This document shows, in pieces, positions 1 to 38,036 of a stretch of 64,000 nucleotides of DNA (within the stretch, counting starts at the first letter, position 1; each line of letters begins with the position of its first letter). The notes under the pieces were generated by a model. It saw nothing but the letters and a program-made list of their open reading frames with translations. It was not told the origin of the DNA and did not search any database. This DNA is from Enoplosus armatus (Eukaryota > Chordata > Actinopteri > Centrarchiformes > Enoplosidae). The stretch spans positions 769,501 to 833,500 of the forward strand of contig NC_092186.1 of the NCBI RefSeq assembly GCF_043641665.1, given 5' to 3'. The position numbers and the translations under genes were made by a program.

Positions 1-72
1 CAACACCATCAACACCAACACAACACCATCAACACCATCACAACACCACCAACACCATCAACACCAACACAG
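1..72. repeat. CAACACCAT/CAACACCAA tandem repeat, cut by window edge
   Basis: Imperfect tandem copies of a 9-12 base CAACACC-based unit run from base 1 to 72, so the array continues outside the window. Confidence 0.85.
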
Positions 73-1455
73 ACATAATTGATTTCTTTGACAATAAATG
101 CAAAACTGGGTCAAAACACTAAATTGTAAAACTATTCAACAATTTTGTCTCACTGGGAAAAAAATAAAAATATATCATTTGTCATTCTTCATAAAGACAT
201 TTTAACTCACTTTTTCTTCAAAATGGAAATTTAAAGTCTCAAATAAAAACCTCAAATGTCTAAAATCAATTACATTTATGAGAAAATAATCAATGAATAT
301 ACAGAGAGACAGAAACCTGTAAAATCAGGCTAAGACCCAAATCCTGCTGGACATAAATCCCATCAGCTGCACACACATAAACACACATGTACGTGTACAC
401 ATGCATGTGACTACACACACTCTCTCACGTGTCCAGATGCTGAGAGCAGCTGGATTATCAGACTGGGCTCAGCTGGTTTTTATCAGAATCAGGACGTCCG
501 ACACACAAACAGACGAGAGAGGAGAGCTAACGCTAACACTAATGCTAACACGGACAGCAGCTGGACGTGATTCACCTGCAGCAGGTGGACGACGGACACA
601 TCTGATTAAAAACAAAGTCCGTTTTTATCTCCAACGTCCGTCTGCAGCATTAAAATCAGCTCGTCTGGATGTGAAGGAATAACTTCTTCTGATATTTTAT
701 CTGCTGCTCGAGGATTTGACCTGTTTTGTGGGATTTTATCTTCTGTGGAATCTGTATTTATGTCTTTGATGTCGGTACTCTCTCGACTCAATCTGTTCTG
801 TGGGATGTTGGATCTGGTGAGTTGTTGGATTTTATTGTTGCTGAAACAAGAGTAAGACAGCAGGAATGAGGAGGTTTAAATCTGCTAATCTTCATATGTG
901 TTCGCAGCAGTGTATAACGGAGGAAGCGCTGTAGCTGCCATTCAGGACATGTCCTCTTTTTAACGTCCTGAGGTGGAGTTTACATTCTGCAAATAGACAA
1001 ATGACACCTGCTGGGTTTTTAAGACAGATTCTGATGATTTATAGTTAAAAACCTTAACATGTTTAAATATGACTATTTTAATGCAAAACAATGATGTTGA
1101 CTCCAAGTAAAAACAAGTGATTTTCACCAAAATCACAGTTTATTCTTGACATTGTGGAGAATTCTCTGACGGAACATTTACAACATCATGTAAGAGGATA
1201 AAACCTACAGAATTATAACTGAACAGGCCTTTCTGCAGGAGGGGTCCTGGTCTCCCGGGGTCCTGTGAGGTTCCTCTACTTGTTCCATTGACTTTATGGA
1301 ACATTTTTTTCACATTCTGTCTGAACACGATTAGTCTGGCCCGTCACCTGGGACCAGTTCACCTCCTCCAGGAGGCCCCTCCACTACACCTGGGTGGTGG
1401 TTCTCACCTGTGGATTCCTGTCTGTAAACGTCTCGTTGTTCCTCTTTTGATGCAG
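1..1455 (+). other. apc2 upstream intron
   Basis: No coding exon was found that matches the first APC2 coiled-coil exon. The interval opens with a short (CAACACCAT)n-type array (1-72) and is otherwise AT-rich non-coding sequence. The acceptor ttttgatgcag closes it at 1455. Confidence 0.6.
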
Positions 1456-21582
<20,127 letters not shown>

Positions 21583-23590
21583 GACATTTAGAGGACAACA
21601 CTGACGACATGGATGACTACTGTGTTCCTGAATGAAACTCAGCACTCAGGTGGACAGACTAGAGTGTGCTGGTCCCTATACCTCGGGTATTGACCCTTTA
21701 CTTTCCCCATTCACTGCATTCAAGTTTTTCTCTCTGAACAATTGATGACAGCTCCATCTACCATTCACAAAGGGTTGGATGTATGCATTGAGACAGGTCT
21801 GACATGAACAGACCATCAATAACTTTTAGAGATGCATTTGGGAGAAAAATCTCACGAGAAATCGAAGTGCATCGTTTTGTACTTTTTTTGTATTTGTAGA
21901 ATAATCGTTGCCTGGTAGAAATGTAGTGAAAACACAAAGCAAAAGACAATGAACTTGATTTCAGCACATAAATCACCATTGGTCTCCTGGACAGAATCGA
22001 TAAAAGAACAATATTATGCAAACTTTTGAAGGATAACTCAGCTGGACTTTTACCTGAAAAGGTACAAACTGTGGCGGACTGTTGATAGACTCTCACAAAG
22101 GACACAGATACATTGACATGTCAAGTCTTTTTTACATACAGTACATCAACGCTTTGGGCCTTTGCCTCAACACTCGACTGAATATGATACACTGTTAGCC
22201 TTTCCTGTTACATATACGGAGCCCACTGGTCTTGGGGGAACATTTTTGATAAAACATGTCTTCAAATGAATAGTTAAATTAATAAAGCAAAACATTTAGC
22301 TGAGGTAAAAATTAAGTTGTTTCAAAACACGAGTTAGTATTTTGAGGACACAAAAAATACATTTGAGGGAACTGATTAACTATGAACTACTAGCTTGAGG
22401 GTTTGGAGTGGGCTATATAGATCAAATCTATCAGCATACATATGATTTTGATGTTACAAAATTGATATGCATTGTGATATAGTACATTTCTGTAAAAATA
22501 ATGAAGTATCTGTTAGTGGAACACAACAAACAAGACAGGAATGTCCGTTTGTGGCTAATTCAGAAAGTTAAATACCTGAGGAATCAAGGTATTTAAACAG
22601 AAATATTATGGGATTGCTATCTCAGTATAAACGGTATGGCAAATTTACAATTTATAATCTCCCACAGTAGATTTTGTCAAATCGTCCAACCCTACTTGTG
22701 GGCATTAAATGAGTACACTAAGCACTCCAATGATTAATTTTAGGGGATGATTTATCACACCTGTTCACCCCGAGACCTACTGGACTCTAGTTCCATCACT
22801 GCTGCAGAAAATATTATCGCAGCTACTGTCATTTTCCAAACTATCAGCTGATCCTGAGTAACTTCACACTCTCCTATACTCTTTGTCTTTATCAGTATTG
22901 TAAATAACATGCAGATATACAAAATCTTCAAAGCTTCCCGGTGGGCAAAAGCATCTCTGTGTTGCTCCCTGACAGCATGCCAATATATTCACTGACTGTA
23001 TACACACCTGTTAACATTGTGTACGCTGGAGGACAATGATGTTGTTGTTCAGCGGTAAAATACTTTCTAAAGCCCGACGAGAGCATTACTAGCCATCTGT
23101 ATTCAAGTGCCGCAAAGACCTATAATGCTATAAACTGTCAGCGTAGATGAACTCTGTTAATGCGATGACATTATATTTGTGTTTGCTACTAGATTCAGAC
23201 ACTGTTTGCTGTTGAGTATTTCCTGTCAAGAAACAAAAAGATTTGATCCAATGATGGTTGGCCGTTGAGTCGATGGACACGTGTCCTTATGGAAGTTATC
23301 CTCTGGAAGTCTTTATAACGTGTTAATATCCGCTTAACTGTGTTGCTGTAAAAGTAGTGATAGGTCGAGAAGAAGTCGAATATAAAGACGATGAGTATCC
23401 TCTGTAGTTGTACCATCACTCCTCCATGTGTGCTTGGAGATCAAAGACAGCGGAGTGCTGGACGGAAGAACATCAATCTACATTAAGGGGCTGTTTATTC
23501 ATAAGAACACGGTTTTGTATGTACTACTACCACCCTGCTGTATTTCCATAGCATGTTTTGACTATGAATAAAGCCAGAGTAGCTTTTGAA
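21583..23590 (+). other. apc2: apc2 3' UTR
   Basis: Two kilobases without dispersed repeats or long open frames follow the apc2 stop. Poly(A) signals AATAAA occur at 22281-22286 and 23567-23572; the second is followed by a T-rich/GT-containing stretch and is the likelier distal end. A Pumilio-type octamer TGTAAATA is at 22899-22906. A long 3' UTR is common for neuronal genes. The ends are inferred. Confidence 0.6.
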
Positions 23591-23599
23591 CGCAAACCT

Positions 23600-26103
23600 T
23601 TCAAGTCCCACTGGCCCTTATTAGATATATAAGTGATACTCCAATGAAATCCACTGTATCTCATGAGTATCAAACACTCATCCATTATGGGTTCAAATAA
23701 GGGTCAATGAGATGCTGAGCGTGTGAAATGATGTTACATCATTTCAAAGCCTGTGGTTGTATATCACCACCTCTGCATGAGAAATTCAGGTTTGTAGTGT
23801 AGTTGTAGAAATAAAGTTGAGAATGTCTACCTGAAATGTGTGCACAAATCCCATCAAACAGTCACATGGAAGATAGCTAGTGCATTAACTGTGGAGTCAC
23901 AACAGTCGAACAGTGACACTACAAAAACACCTGCTGTAGATTACAGGACTGTCGTGACTCCAGATGGCAGAGGAATGGCAGAGGAATAGACTGAAAGAAG
24001 ACTGCTCTGCTTTCACCCACCAGACAGGAGGTGAAGCCATGGGAGTCAACTGAAACAGTGGATGGACTCACCACTTTGAACTGATATGATAATATACAAC
24101 CACCGAATCTGAGATCATTATTATTATAATAACATCATTTCACAAAGGCAGAATCTTTTGGGCCTTATTTGAGCCCATAACTGTAGGCTTGAAGTAGATT
24201 TATGGACTTTGTAGTTGATCGTTTGATACTCAAAAGTCAGATTTTTGGGTGGAGAATCACTTCAGCAGCCCCTAAAAGTAAAATCAGGATGAAAATTGTG
24301 TGAATGAGACGCACATGGAATTAAGCTCCAAGTTTAAAAGCCATCAGAAGGTTCTGGAAGTTAGTCACAGTCGGCGGCTTTGTTCACGCCGGGCTGGAGA
24401 CGAGATTTGAGTTCATGTCCAAACTGATGCAGATGAGTTTTAAATAATGTACCGTACGCTCTGCATTTAGTTTACTTTCAATTCACAAACAAAATATTTA
24501 ACTGTTAAAATGACGCTGAACCTGCATGTGACTGAATTGGTTATCAAAACAGAAAATTGCATAACGGATTAGAGGAAACCTTTAGTGTAATGGACATGAG
24601 TTATCAGGTGATATCTTGCTTCACCTGGTCATAAAGGCGGCGAGGTCCCAGCCTTCGAGCGTGAACAAGACCACAGGGGCGTATGGTGCCATTTGAAATA
24701 GGCAAAAGCACCAGAGGTGTGTCATAATAAATGTTTTCATCCAATAAAAAGTGACGTGTTTCATTAAAGCGCCGAGTCGTCTTTCCTTGATTCAGAGGCC
24801 GGACAGAAACATGACATCATCAGCATCGTGCTTTTATTTGTTCTTGTTGTGAAACGATCACCTCGTCAACAAAAAGGTGTTCAGACTGAACGTGAAGCCA
24901 GTTTTCATTCGCAAACAGAGTCAAAGCAAAAACGTGAGACAAGCAGAACACTGGACAGTGTCGATCTGTGAGGAAGACCCGCCGATGCTTCAATACACCA
25001 AGACAGACGAGACCACCATCGTCTTGGAGGTGGGGGGCTGGTTTAAGACATCAGTGAGACCACTTAATGAGACTTTCATCATGAGGTTTTAGTTTTAAGG
25101 AACCGTCTTAAAACAAGAAGCTAATTTGAACACTGAGACGGGTTTTGGTCGCTGTACCAGTTCCTCCTGTTCATACTGGACAATAAGATCCTTCCTAACA
25201 TGCTGCCAGGCAGCGTTTGTGTAGCGTTCATCTGAAGCTCATACTTCTGTTAGATAAAGTGGAGATCTTCCAAAGTTACTGTGCTTTTAGCACCAAATTC
25301 CCTCTTTGTGTTTCCATCCCTCCACTGCAGACCAAGAGGACACTTCGTACTAAAGACGTAACGTTGGATGACAGACACTTGATTTGACTGTTGAAGCCTC
25401 GTATTAACTTCAGATAAACGTAACTTTATTTTTGGGCTGTGGATTCTGTATCAGGATCTTTGAATGTCCAGTATGAACAGAAGGAACGGTTCCTGCGAGC
25501 AAAGCCTGTTTAAATGTTCTGTTTTGGTTCAATGTTCTTTTTTTTTAAGACAGAAGCTTTTATTTAATCCTTCAATGACAATGCAATGGCATGTGTTGCC
25601 CAGCAGAGGTCGCTCCTGACTGCATCATCAGGACTTCATAATGGTTCTACTCTTCAAAAAGCTCAGTTTGCCACATCTCTATGTGTGACCGCACTGTCTG
25701 AGAGATTAGAGGAAAACCAAGAGAAAGGACTGAAGAAATACTCAAACAGGGCAAAGATTGGCTTCTCGTTCAGTCTGAACTTATCTGAACACACATCTGA
25801 TGGGATGAGCAACAAGGCCAGAAATGGCTAATAAATCAGTTATGCTGCAGTTCTGATAATGAACTATGATTTCATCCTTTGTCAGGTAAAACTTCCAAAG
25901 ACTGGTCTTTACAACTTCTCAAACATGAGGACTTGTTTGCTTTGCTTAGTTTTTAGCTTCTGGTGTCACAAAATATGCTTAAGTTTAACATCACTTCACA
26001 CTCATTGAAAAAGTTAATTTCTACATCAATAACAATGAAAGTAATCATCGTGTCAGCCTCGATGTCAGTCTGTGTTAACCCTCTCACACACACACACATA
26101 CAT

Positions 26104-26138
<35 letters not shown>

Positions 26139-26298
26139 TTAAGTTGTGGGGTCAGAGGTCAGAGGACAGCTGACACTGGGGTTCCTGAAGCACCACCAGT
26201 GTCTGGCTCACTTGGCCAGGTGTGACCTGATCCAGCTGAGCCACCAGGCCGTCTGCCCCGAGAAGGAGAGTCTCTAACAGAGGGGTCAGAGTGTAGAG
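23600..26298. other. apc2 to C19orf25 intergenic space
   Basis: Tail-to-tail intergenic DNA, partly the 3' UTR of the minus-strand gene. Possible minus-strand poly(A) signals (TTTATT on plus) occur near 25,429 and 25,557. A (CA)n(TA)n microsatellite lies at about 26,087-26,140. Open frames of 71-91 codons are unsupported. Confidence 0.5.
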
Positions 26299-27799
<1,501 letters not shown>

Positions 27800-28546
27800 T
27801 CACCTCCTGTATCTGTGCACACATGTGACACATTTGACAATTTAGCTGTCAAATAAACATGAAACTGAGAAAAACAGCTGCTCCTCCAGGATTTCAATCA
27901 ATCAATCAATTCCATGTTAAAGTTGATTAACTGACCCTGAATGTCTGTCTGATCACTGTTCAACAGTGATATTAAATGTCATATTACGCTAACCTTTATT
28001 TATGATGTATTCACTGTTTACTAGTCAGCCTACAGCCCTACACGGTCTGACGCCTTCACCAGACCTCTGTTAAATTATATATTCAATTCAGATTCAATTG
28101 TGTATCGGTGAACGCATAACTTACAGCTAGTAGAACATGGATTAAAATACATTCTGAATAGCTACGAGTTACTCTTTAATTCAAATCAGCCGATAAGTAT
28201 ATATTTCAATAAAGATTCAACTTCTATAGCGTTGTTGTTGGCCTTAGATTCACGTAAATTAGTGGTTCACCTGTTATCGTCCAGCACAGCACGTTGAGGA
28301 CAACACTGCTAACTAACTAGCTAGCTAAAGCGGTCTGGACGTGGAAATAGGCTGCAGCCTGGTGGAATATTTCTAAGCCGAATTTAACAAAAAATTATTC
28401 AAATGGATGCGACATCTTCGGTAAAGACAGAAGAAAGCGTTATGTTTGCCGATAAGCAGTTATAGTTAAACTTTCAAAACTGTTACACGGAATTCGGCAT
28501 TTTGTGTGACAACAATCTTGAAGGATTACAGTTTGTCGGTACTTAC

Positions 28547-28645
28547 AGTGTTCAGTCGTTTCACCGTTAAAACAGCGGGCGAGTCTCAGCTCTTAGACTG
28601 TCTCCTGTAACCGTTCACAGACTTCAGGACGGTCAATGTCCTGAT
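28547..28645 (-). other. C19orf25: Probable 5' UTR exon and start region of C19orf25
   Basis: On the minus strand a consensus donor (gtaagt, 28546-28541) follows GC-richer sequence, and the first coding exon at 27.8 kb has an acceptor-like ctgcag a few bases before its ATG. The flank at 28,650-28,750 contains several CpG and ACGTCA-like (CRE-like) sites, as in a housekeeping promoter. The upstream edge of the exon is a guess. Confidence 0.4.
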
Positions 28646-28759
28646 GCTGCTGCTGAAAATACTAAAACACGGCACGTCAACGTGTTACCTGCCACGTCAG
28701 TACGTCGACAGTCGACACACAGAGGACACGCCCTCATGAAACGTCATACGCTCTGGTCT

Positions 28760-30680
28760 CCTCAGTGGATTCTTATTACAGGAAACTGTAATAAAATTAC
28801 TTTAGAAACATGTATTGTTCGGATTCACTGAGTAAGACAGTTTTATCCGGTTCATTTGTTTATCATTTTGACCAAATGTTATATTCACAAATCCAAAGTC
28901 TTAAGCAAAAAGCCAAACTTTTCAGAACTGACTGTCCACTTCCAACAATACATTCCTTCTTTATGTGAATGTCCGAACACAAAGGCTTTACAAGACGTTT
29001 ATTATATAACTTATATATGCTTATATCGTGCTGTATACACAAGGTGTTTAAACTTGTTGTATAACTCTATCAATAAAGTTGTTGAAAAATATAATATATT
29101 TTTGGAGGACTACAATCTATATTACGATGTAATTATGATGAAACAAAAGTACTACAAAAGTTATCTAAATTTCATAAACAGGTTCTTATGATGATGCTTT
29201 ATCTACATCTTCTCTCCCCACAAAACTATTATATGGGACAATGAGAACATAGCCAGAAAGAATAAATCACTATATTTGCAACGTTTGACAGGAATATGTT
29301 TTTTCTTGCAGACTTACAAAATAATGAAGCTCAACTTCTCAGATCTAAAATAATTGTAATTGTAATTTGTCCAAAGTACTTATATATTCTTTCAGATATG
29401 TATATATATATTGTATAATAAATACATGTATATCATAAAAGGTATGAACACAAATGCACATTATTATGTTGAATATATATGTTTTGACTATATACCCATA
29501 TGTATTATATATTTTGTAGAGCCAAAAGATTAATATTAACAAAAGTAATATTTGTAATATATCAGAAAAAATGATTTTATATAGAAAAAATATGTCCATA
29601 TATGTAAATACTGTGTACATATATATATATATATTTCATATGTATGGCCATAAATAAAATGTTCATAAAGAATGAAAACAAGACAAATCAAAAAAGGATG
29701 AAAAGGATGAAAGTCCATTCTAGCAGCCGTGTGAGGCTGTAATGACATTAAACACAGAACAACAAATCACTGACAACTGTCCTTAGTATATATAACAGTA
29801 TAATATAATCTATAAATATATCAAATGTCTATCAAACTGATCACATTCCCATCAGCCTCAGCTGTACTTTGTGTTAACTGCTAATTTGCAAATGTTAGCT
29901 CGCTAACATGCTAAACTAAAATGGTGGTAAATAATTCAGCATCATCAGCAGCATGTTAGCATTGTCATTGCGAGCATGTTAGCATGCTGACGTTAGCATT
30001 TAGCTCAGAGCACCAGTGTGTCTAAGCAGTCTTGTCTTCATGAGGCTCTCAGCTGTGAGCAAGACGACAGAGCAGTCAAACATTTTGTTTTATTCTGATT
30101 AGTACTTTTTATTTCTTATCATAATGCAATTGTCATATCAAGGTCACAATCCCCTTCAGATTTATAAACAAAACAAAACATATTTTCCATAAATAGTAGT
30201 GACACATGTAACGAAATAAAAGAGGACACACAGTGTCACTGATGGGAAGCTGCTGATGTCTCAGAACAGGAAACTTACTTCCACCACCTGCAGGTAGAGT
30301 GTTGCAGCTGCAGTTGATACAGATGGTAAATATAAAACCTAAAAACACACAAATAAACTATCATAAACTCTAGAAAAAAAGAGAGAAAGTTCAGCTGTAA
30401 CACTCAAGTGTTAAAAGCCTCAGCAGCTGTTACTTTCTTTGCCTGTAGGAGGCGACACTGACGTGTCTACGTCTGCAGGTCCAAACTGCTATTACTGATA
30501 CTTTCCTCTGGGTGGCGCAGGTTGGCAGGTGTAGAATTGTTCTTACAATGATGGAACAGCTCCACCTGGTGGAGAATCTGCAGCCCGCTAAACGTGAGCT
30601 AGTGAGTGTGTGAGTTAGTTATTAGCCAGTTTCATCTAACAAAAAAAAATCCCACTGACCCCGCAAAGTCATTAATAACT

Positions 30681-30714
<34 letters not shown>

Positions 30715-33505
30715 TGTCAAATCAGAGTCTGTTTGCAGAGTTTTGGACCAAACTGAGACATCTTCATAATAAATCCTGTTGTAATTATAACAAATCTGAT
30801 ATAAAAAGGAAGTTCAGTCTCTTCTCGTTGGGATCAGTGAGGATGAAAAGGAAAACCTTCGTTCTCTGCTCCTCTTCCTCCTCCTCTGCTGCTATCTGAA
30901 GGACTGAAAAAAAGGAAAACACAGTTTACATTATTTTATGGGTTCATGATTTCCTAATAATTTCCTTATAATTTCCTTGGAAGTCTCCTGGAAACACTAA
31001 TTATAGAGACAGTGTTCAGTTAATACACTTCCAAATAATTAATTCCAATGACTTATTAGTGTAACCTAGAGAGTATGTTAGTCAGTGCACAGCAGTGAAA
31101 CATTCAATAATAGAATTAATGTATATTTACTGTATTGGTACTAAGTAGTACCAAATTACACCTTTGGAATTTATTTGGAAGTTATGCACCTGTGCAATAA
31201 AACTTTACCAAATAGCACATTGACTATTATTTCTAACGTTGGTGGTGGGTGGGGCGACATTTTATTCTATATTTTAATCACACTTTCATTCTCCCACTCA
31301 AATGACATTTTGAAATGGTCTCAGTCCTCTGCCCTACTTCTCTGTATCGATCACGATACAGTGAACTGATCAGTTTTACAGTCAATACGCTGATACTGAT
31401 TGGCTGTAAGAATGAGTGAATGAAATATTTCTCCCGAGACATTCAATCAGATTATTGATGATCAGTAGTAGAGGCAGAGTGGTGGAAGTAATAGTACAAG
31501 TAGTTCTGATAGTAGTCGATATGCTAAAAGTAGAAACAGCAGACACTAAAACGTGTCCTGTTTCTGTCTCTACAACATCATTCTGAAAACGTTTTAAATA
31601 CAAAGATGTTATTCTGCGATCAAAACATCATCATTATTTTGTAACTAAAAAACACAAACTTGTTATGTCAAGATGACAAAACAAAAAAGCAACATCTTTT
31701 ATCCAAGTCCTCCCTGTTCGGAGAGACGACTCTGACTTACCGTCAGTCTACGCTCAGCCCATCCTGACGCCAAGAACAGTTCAACAGACACACAACACAC
31801 AATTAAAAACAAGTGAAGACTTCACATTGAAGAAAACATCTGTACACCGTCAACAACAGACAACATTAACACTTTTCTATATGGTCACTACTTCATCCAA
31901 CAGGGGAGAATAACAAAGCTGTGAAGACCGGGTGACATTAAAATGTCAGATATGATACATCCAACTGTTTTTGATTACATTGAAGAAATCATACACAGAA
32001 AACATAGCGAAGTCAAGAGGATAATTAATTAATTATTATTATTCACTGCTTAACTATTTTACTTAAAGTTCATTTGTATTTGTAGAAAACCAAACGACTG
32101 ACTGATAACAGCTACTACATTACTGGGAGACCTAAAATGATCTTTTCATTATTCTTATCATTACATTAAAAACTGGCATCATCTTTAGTGACGACTGCTG
32201 AATGTACTTTTCTACTTTGGGGATTAATGACTCTAATGACTCTAATGATTCTGTTCACAGCTCAACAACTCAGCTGCTGTTCTATTAGAAACCAACAAGC
32301 AGATTTCTAGAAGTACCAGTCAGGAAGTTGATCTCCCTCAGCGCTGACGCTACTAGCCTACTTAAGAGCAGCAGGTTGGGAAAGGGGGGCGTTTGAAGCT
32401 TTCAGGTCTGTTCAGGTCTCCATGCCTTCTTGGAGGATCCTGTCAGCTCCATCTGCTGCTACAGCCACATCTGCAGCCCAGCACCACCGAAGAAGAAAGC
32501 TGCTTTGCCTTTAAACCATTACAACACTGATGATCTACGAGGGTCACTGAGGTTCATATTAACTATCGTCACACCACATTAAATATGCTACTGACACCAC
32601 CCCAGTTGACTTACCATACTGGTTAACCCAGGAAAGGCTGGAACAGGTAACAGGACAGCTGGGTTAGCATGTTTAGTCCTCAGCTCTAATCTGAATGTAC
32701 AAACAGTTCATGTTATATATTATATAAACCAGCATTTTAAAAGTGTGAAGTCCTGCTAGCGTCCCCGAGAAGTCACAATCTGAAAGTGTTCAAACAAGCA
32801 ACATGCGGACGTCGCAATTAAATCAATTCATGTCACCGGAATCGTAAAGTAAATCTATGCAAATCTTTTGACCTCGGTTCAACTTTGGTGAATTCTTAAA
32901 CGCAAATTAGCGGCATTGACCGATAGAAAACCGTCTGGACCTTGTTACCCTTTGAGGAAATGGAAACAGCAGACTGATGAGACGATGGTACAAAAACATC
33001 TCTCAGACAAACTCTACATTTATTTGGCCCGTTTGCGATAGATCTAGACAGCTTGCTAACTGACACTTAGCAAGACAGCTAGCTTCTGGAGGGCTTTTGT
33101 GACTAAGTACCACTAGCAAGCTAGCAACTAATTAGCATGTAATTGGTTGCCTCACCAGCTACAAGGGATCAGGAACGTGATCAAGACCCTTCATGACAAT
33201 CTCGTCCGCAGTTCTTGAGATATCTTAATGGACAAACCAGTCAACCAACCAACATCTCTACCAAACAAGCGAGACTGCACTGAAAACACGTGGTGAAACA
33301 GCGACTCTAAGAGGCCGCGGGAATCTCTAAATCCACAAACACTAAAGAAGAAACACAGAAACTGCAGCTCAGAACAGACCTCAACACAACAAGGTGCTGC
33401 ACATCTACATGCTCTACTTCTATGGACAGAGGGACTCAGCAGTTAGGGTCAGAGGGAGGACTTGGTATGTTGATGATACTGAGCTAGAGCCAGGACATGG
33501 GTAGC
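28760..33505. other. C19orf25 to reep6 interval, no gene seen
   Basis: An AT-rich block (about 28,800-29,830, with ATAT-rich stretches), a copy of a GTTAGCATG-type dispersed repeat (29,885-30,045), (GAAA)n at about 30,680-30,712, then non-repetitive sequence. The right part probably includes the minus-strand reep6 3' UTR; a minus-strand AATAAA (TTTATT on plus) is near 33,018. No exons resembling pcsk4, the neighbour in mammals, were found. Open frames of 64-111 codons here are low-complexity or AT-driven. Confidence 0.5.
29885..30045 (+). repeat. GTTAGCATTGTCATTG-type dispersed repeat
   Basis: Shares cagcatgttagcattgtcat, gcgagcatgttagcatgctg, gttagcatttagctc and gtgtctaag with the copy at 7405-7500. 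A familiar teleost repeat family. Confidence 0.75.
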
Positions 33506-36858
<3,353 letters not shown>

Positions 36859-38036
36859 GGTCCTCAATCAGGTCCTCAAATAACAGGGGGGTCGGAGGAA
36901 GACGACCTGCAGTGGAGAGGAAAACACAGCAGAGTGTAATCCTCTGAGAGACACAATCTGCTTTAATGAGGAGAGGAGGAGGGAGGGGGTGAGGAGGAGG
37001 GGGAGGAGGAGGTAGAGGAGGCACAGAATTGGAGCAGAGAAGAAGAAGATGGAGCAGATGATTTGATGTCCTTCAAACTGAACATTTGATCAGCAGGACG
37101 ACGTCAGATATTTCTGGACTTCCACCCATCAGGTGACGCTAACACTCCACGTGTTGCTGGAGTTTATATTTTAGATTTGTTGGGATTCATTTCAGATCAT
37201 CAGGAAGTTGTTTGTTCCACCAGCTGACTGCTTCCTAAAGGCTCCTGCTGGGTTTATATTCTTCAAGAGGATCAGAAATGTGTTATTGACTCACTTAAAG
37301 TCCCCCTCCACTCAAACATGTTCTCCTTCTTGTTCCTGAAGGATGGTGTTTGTTCACAGTTTGACTCTAGAAGGATGTTTTCACGTTCAGCTGATCAATA
37401 TTCAACTTAACTTAAGTGTGATGTGGAAACGTGAAGCCTCCAGCGCAGAAACACAGACTGGACTTCACAGTGAAGGAGGAGACACCTGCTGTCCAGCAGC
37501 AAAGATTCTGGATCTTTAATGAAGGGGGAGGAGTAGATATCATTTCAACGATTTTGAAAAGACAATTGAATTGAATTGCTCTCCGACACTGTAGAGGGCG
37601 CTGTGGATCTACAGCCAGCACACAGGAAGCAGTGGAAGAAGAAAGCAGGATTCTCAACTTTTCATTAAAATTGTGTCCAATAGCAAATAAATGTTTTTAT
37701 TTTAAAGAGGTGGGGTCTCACATCTAATGAGGTCTCCATCATTGAATGATGATCTTTTCTCTGGCGCCACCTTCAGGACAAACCTTACACTGCAGCCTGT
37801 AGGGGGCGCTGACAGGACTTGGGGTGTTCTTGTTGAACCAGCAGATGTGATGTGGTTTGACAGCGACAGGGTTTAGGGTTAGCCTCCTCCCTCGCTGTGA
37901 TGACAGGAGGACCTCCAGCAGCCTGACAGGAGGAATGCGTCCTGCAGGCCGACACACGTCGTCTGCCGTCATGTCAGCAGATAAGAAACCTTGAACAGAC
38001 TTTCAGTCAGACAGAACAGAGACCTGCTGAGGGGAG
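36859..38036. promoter_or_regulatory. Shared divergent promoter interval, reep6 and tspan33
   Basis: The two ATGs are 1.18 kb apart in head-to-head orientation. The interval has a purine/pyrimidine-biased GAGGAGG tract (36,970-37,022) in the probable reep6 5' UTR. It also holds a dispersed-repeat fragment (37,740-37,840) on the tspan33 side. No clear TATA box was seen. Assignment as promoter is from position only. Confidence 0.4.
37740..37840 (-). repeat. Dispersed repeat copy (GGTGGCGCTAGA family), reversed
   Basis: Read on the minus strand it gives tttgtcctgaaggtggcgcc followed by agagaaaagatcat, and gcgccccctacaggctgcag on the other side. These match the copies at 41.6 and 49.4 kb. Confidence 0.7.

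Noticed and set aside
24877..25092. 71-codon open frame
   Set aside because: Not preceded or followed by plausible splice partners, and no recognisable domain.
28856..29191. 111-codon AT-rich open frame
   Set aside because: Low-complexity Tyr/Asn/Ile-rich sequence in an AT-rich block with no family resemblance or splice context.
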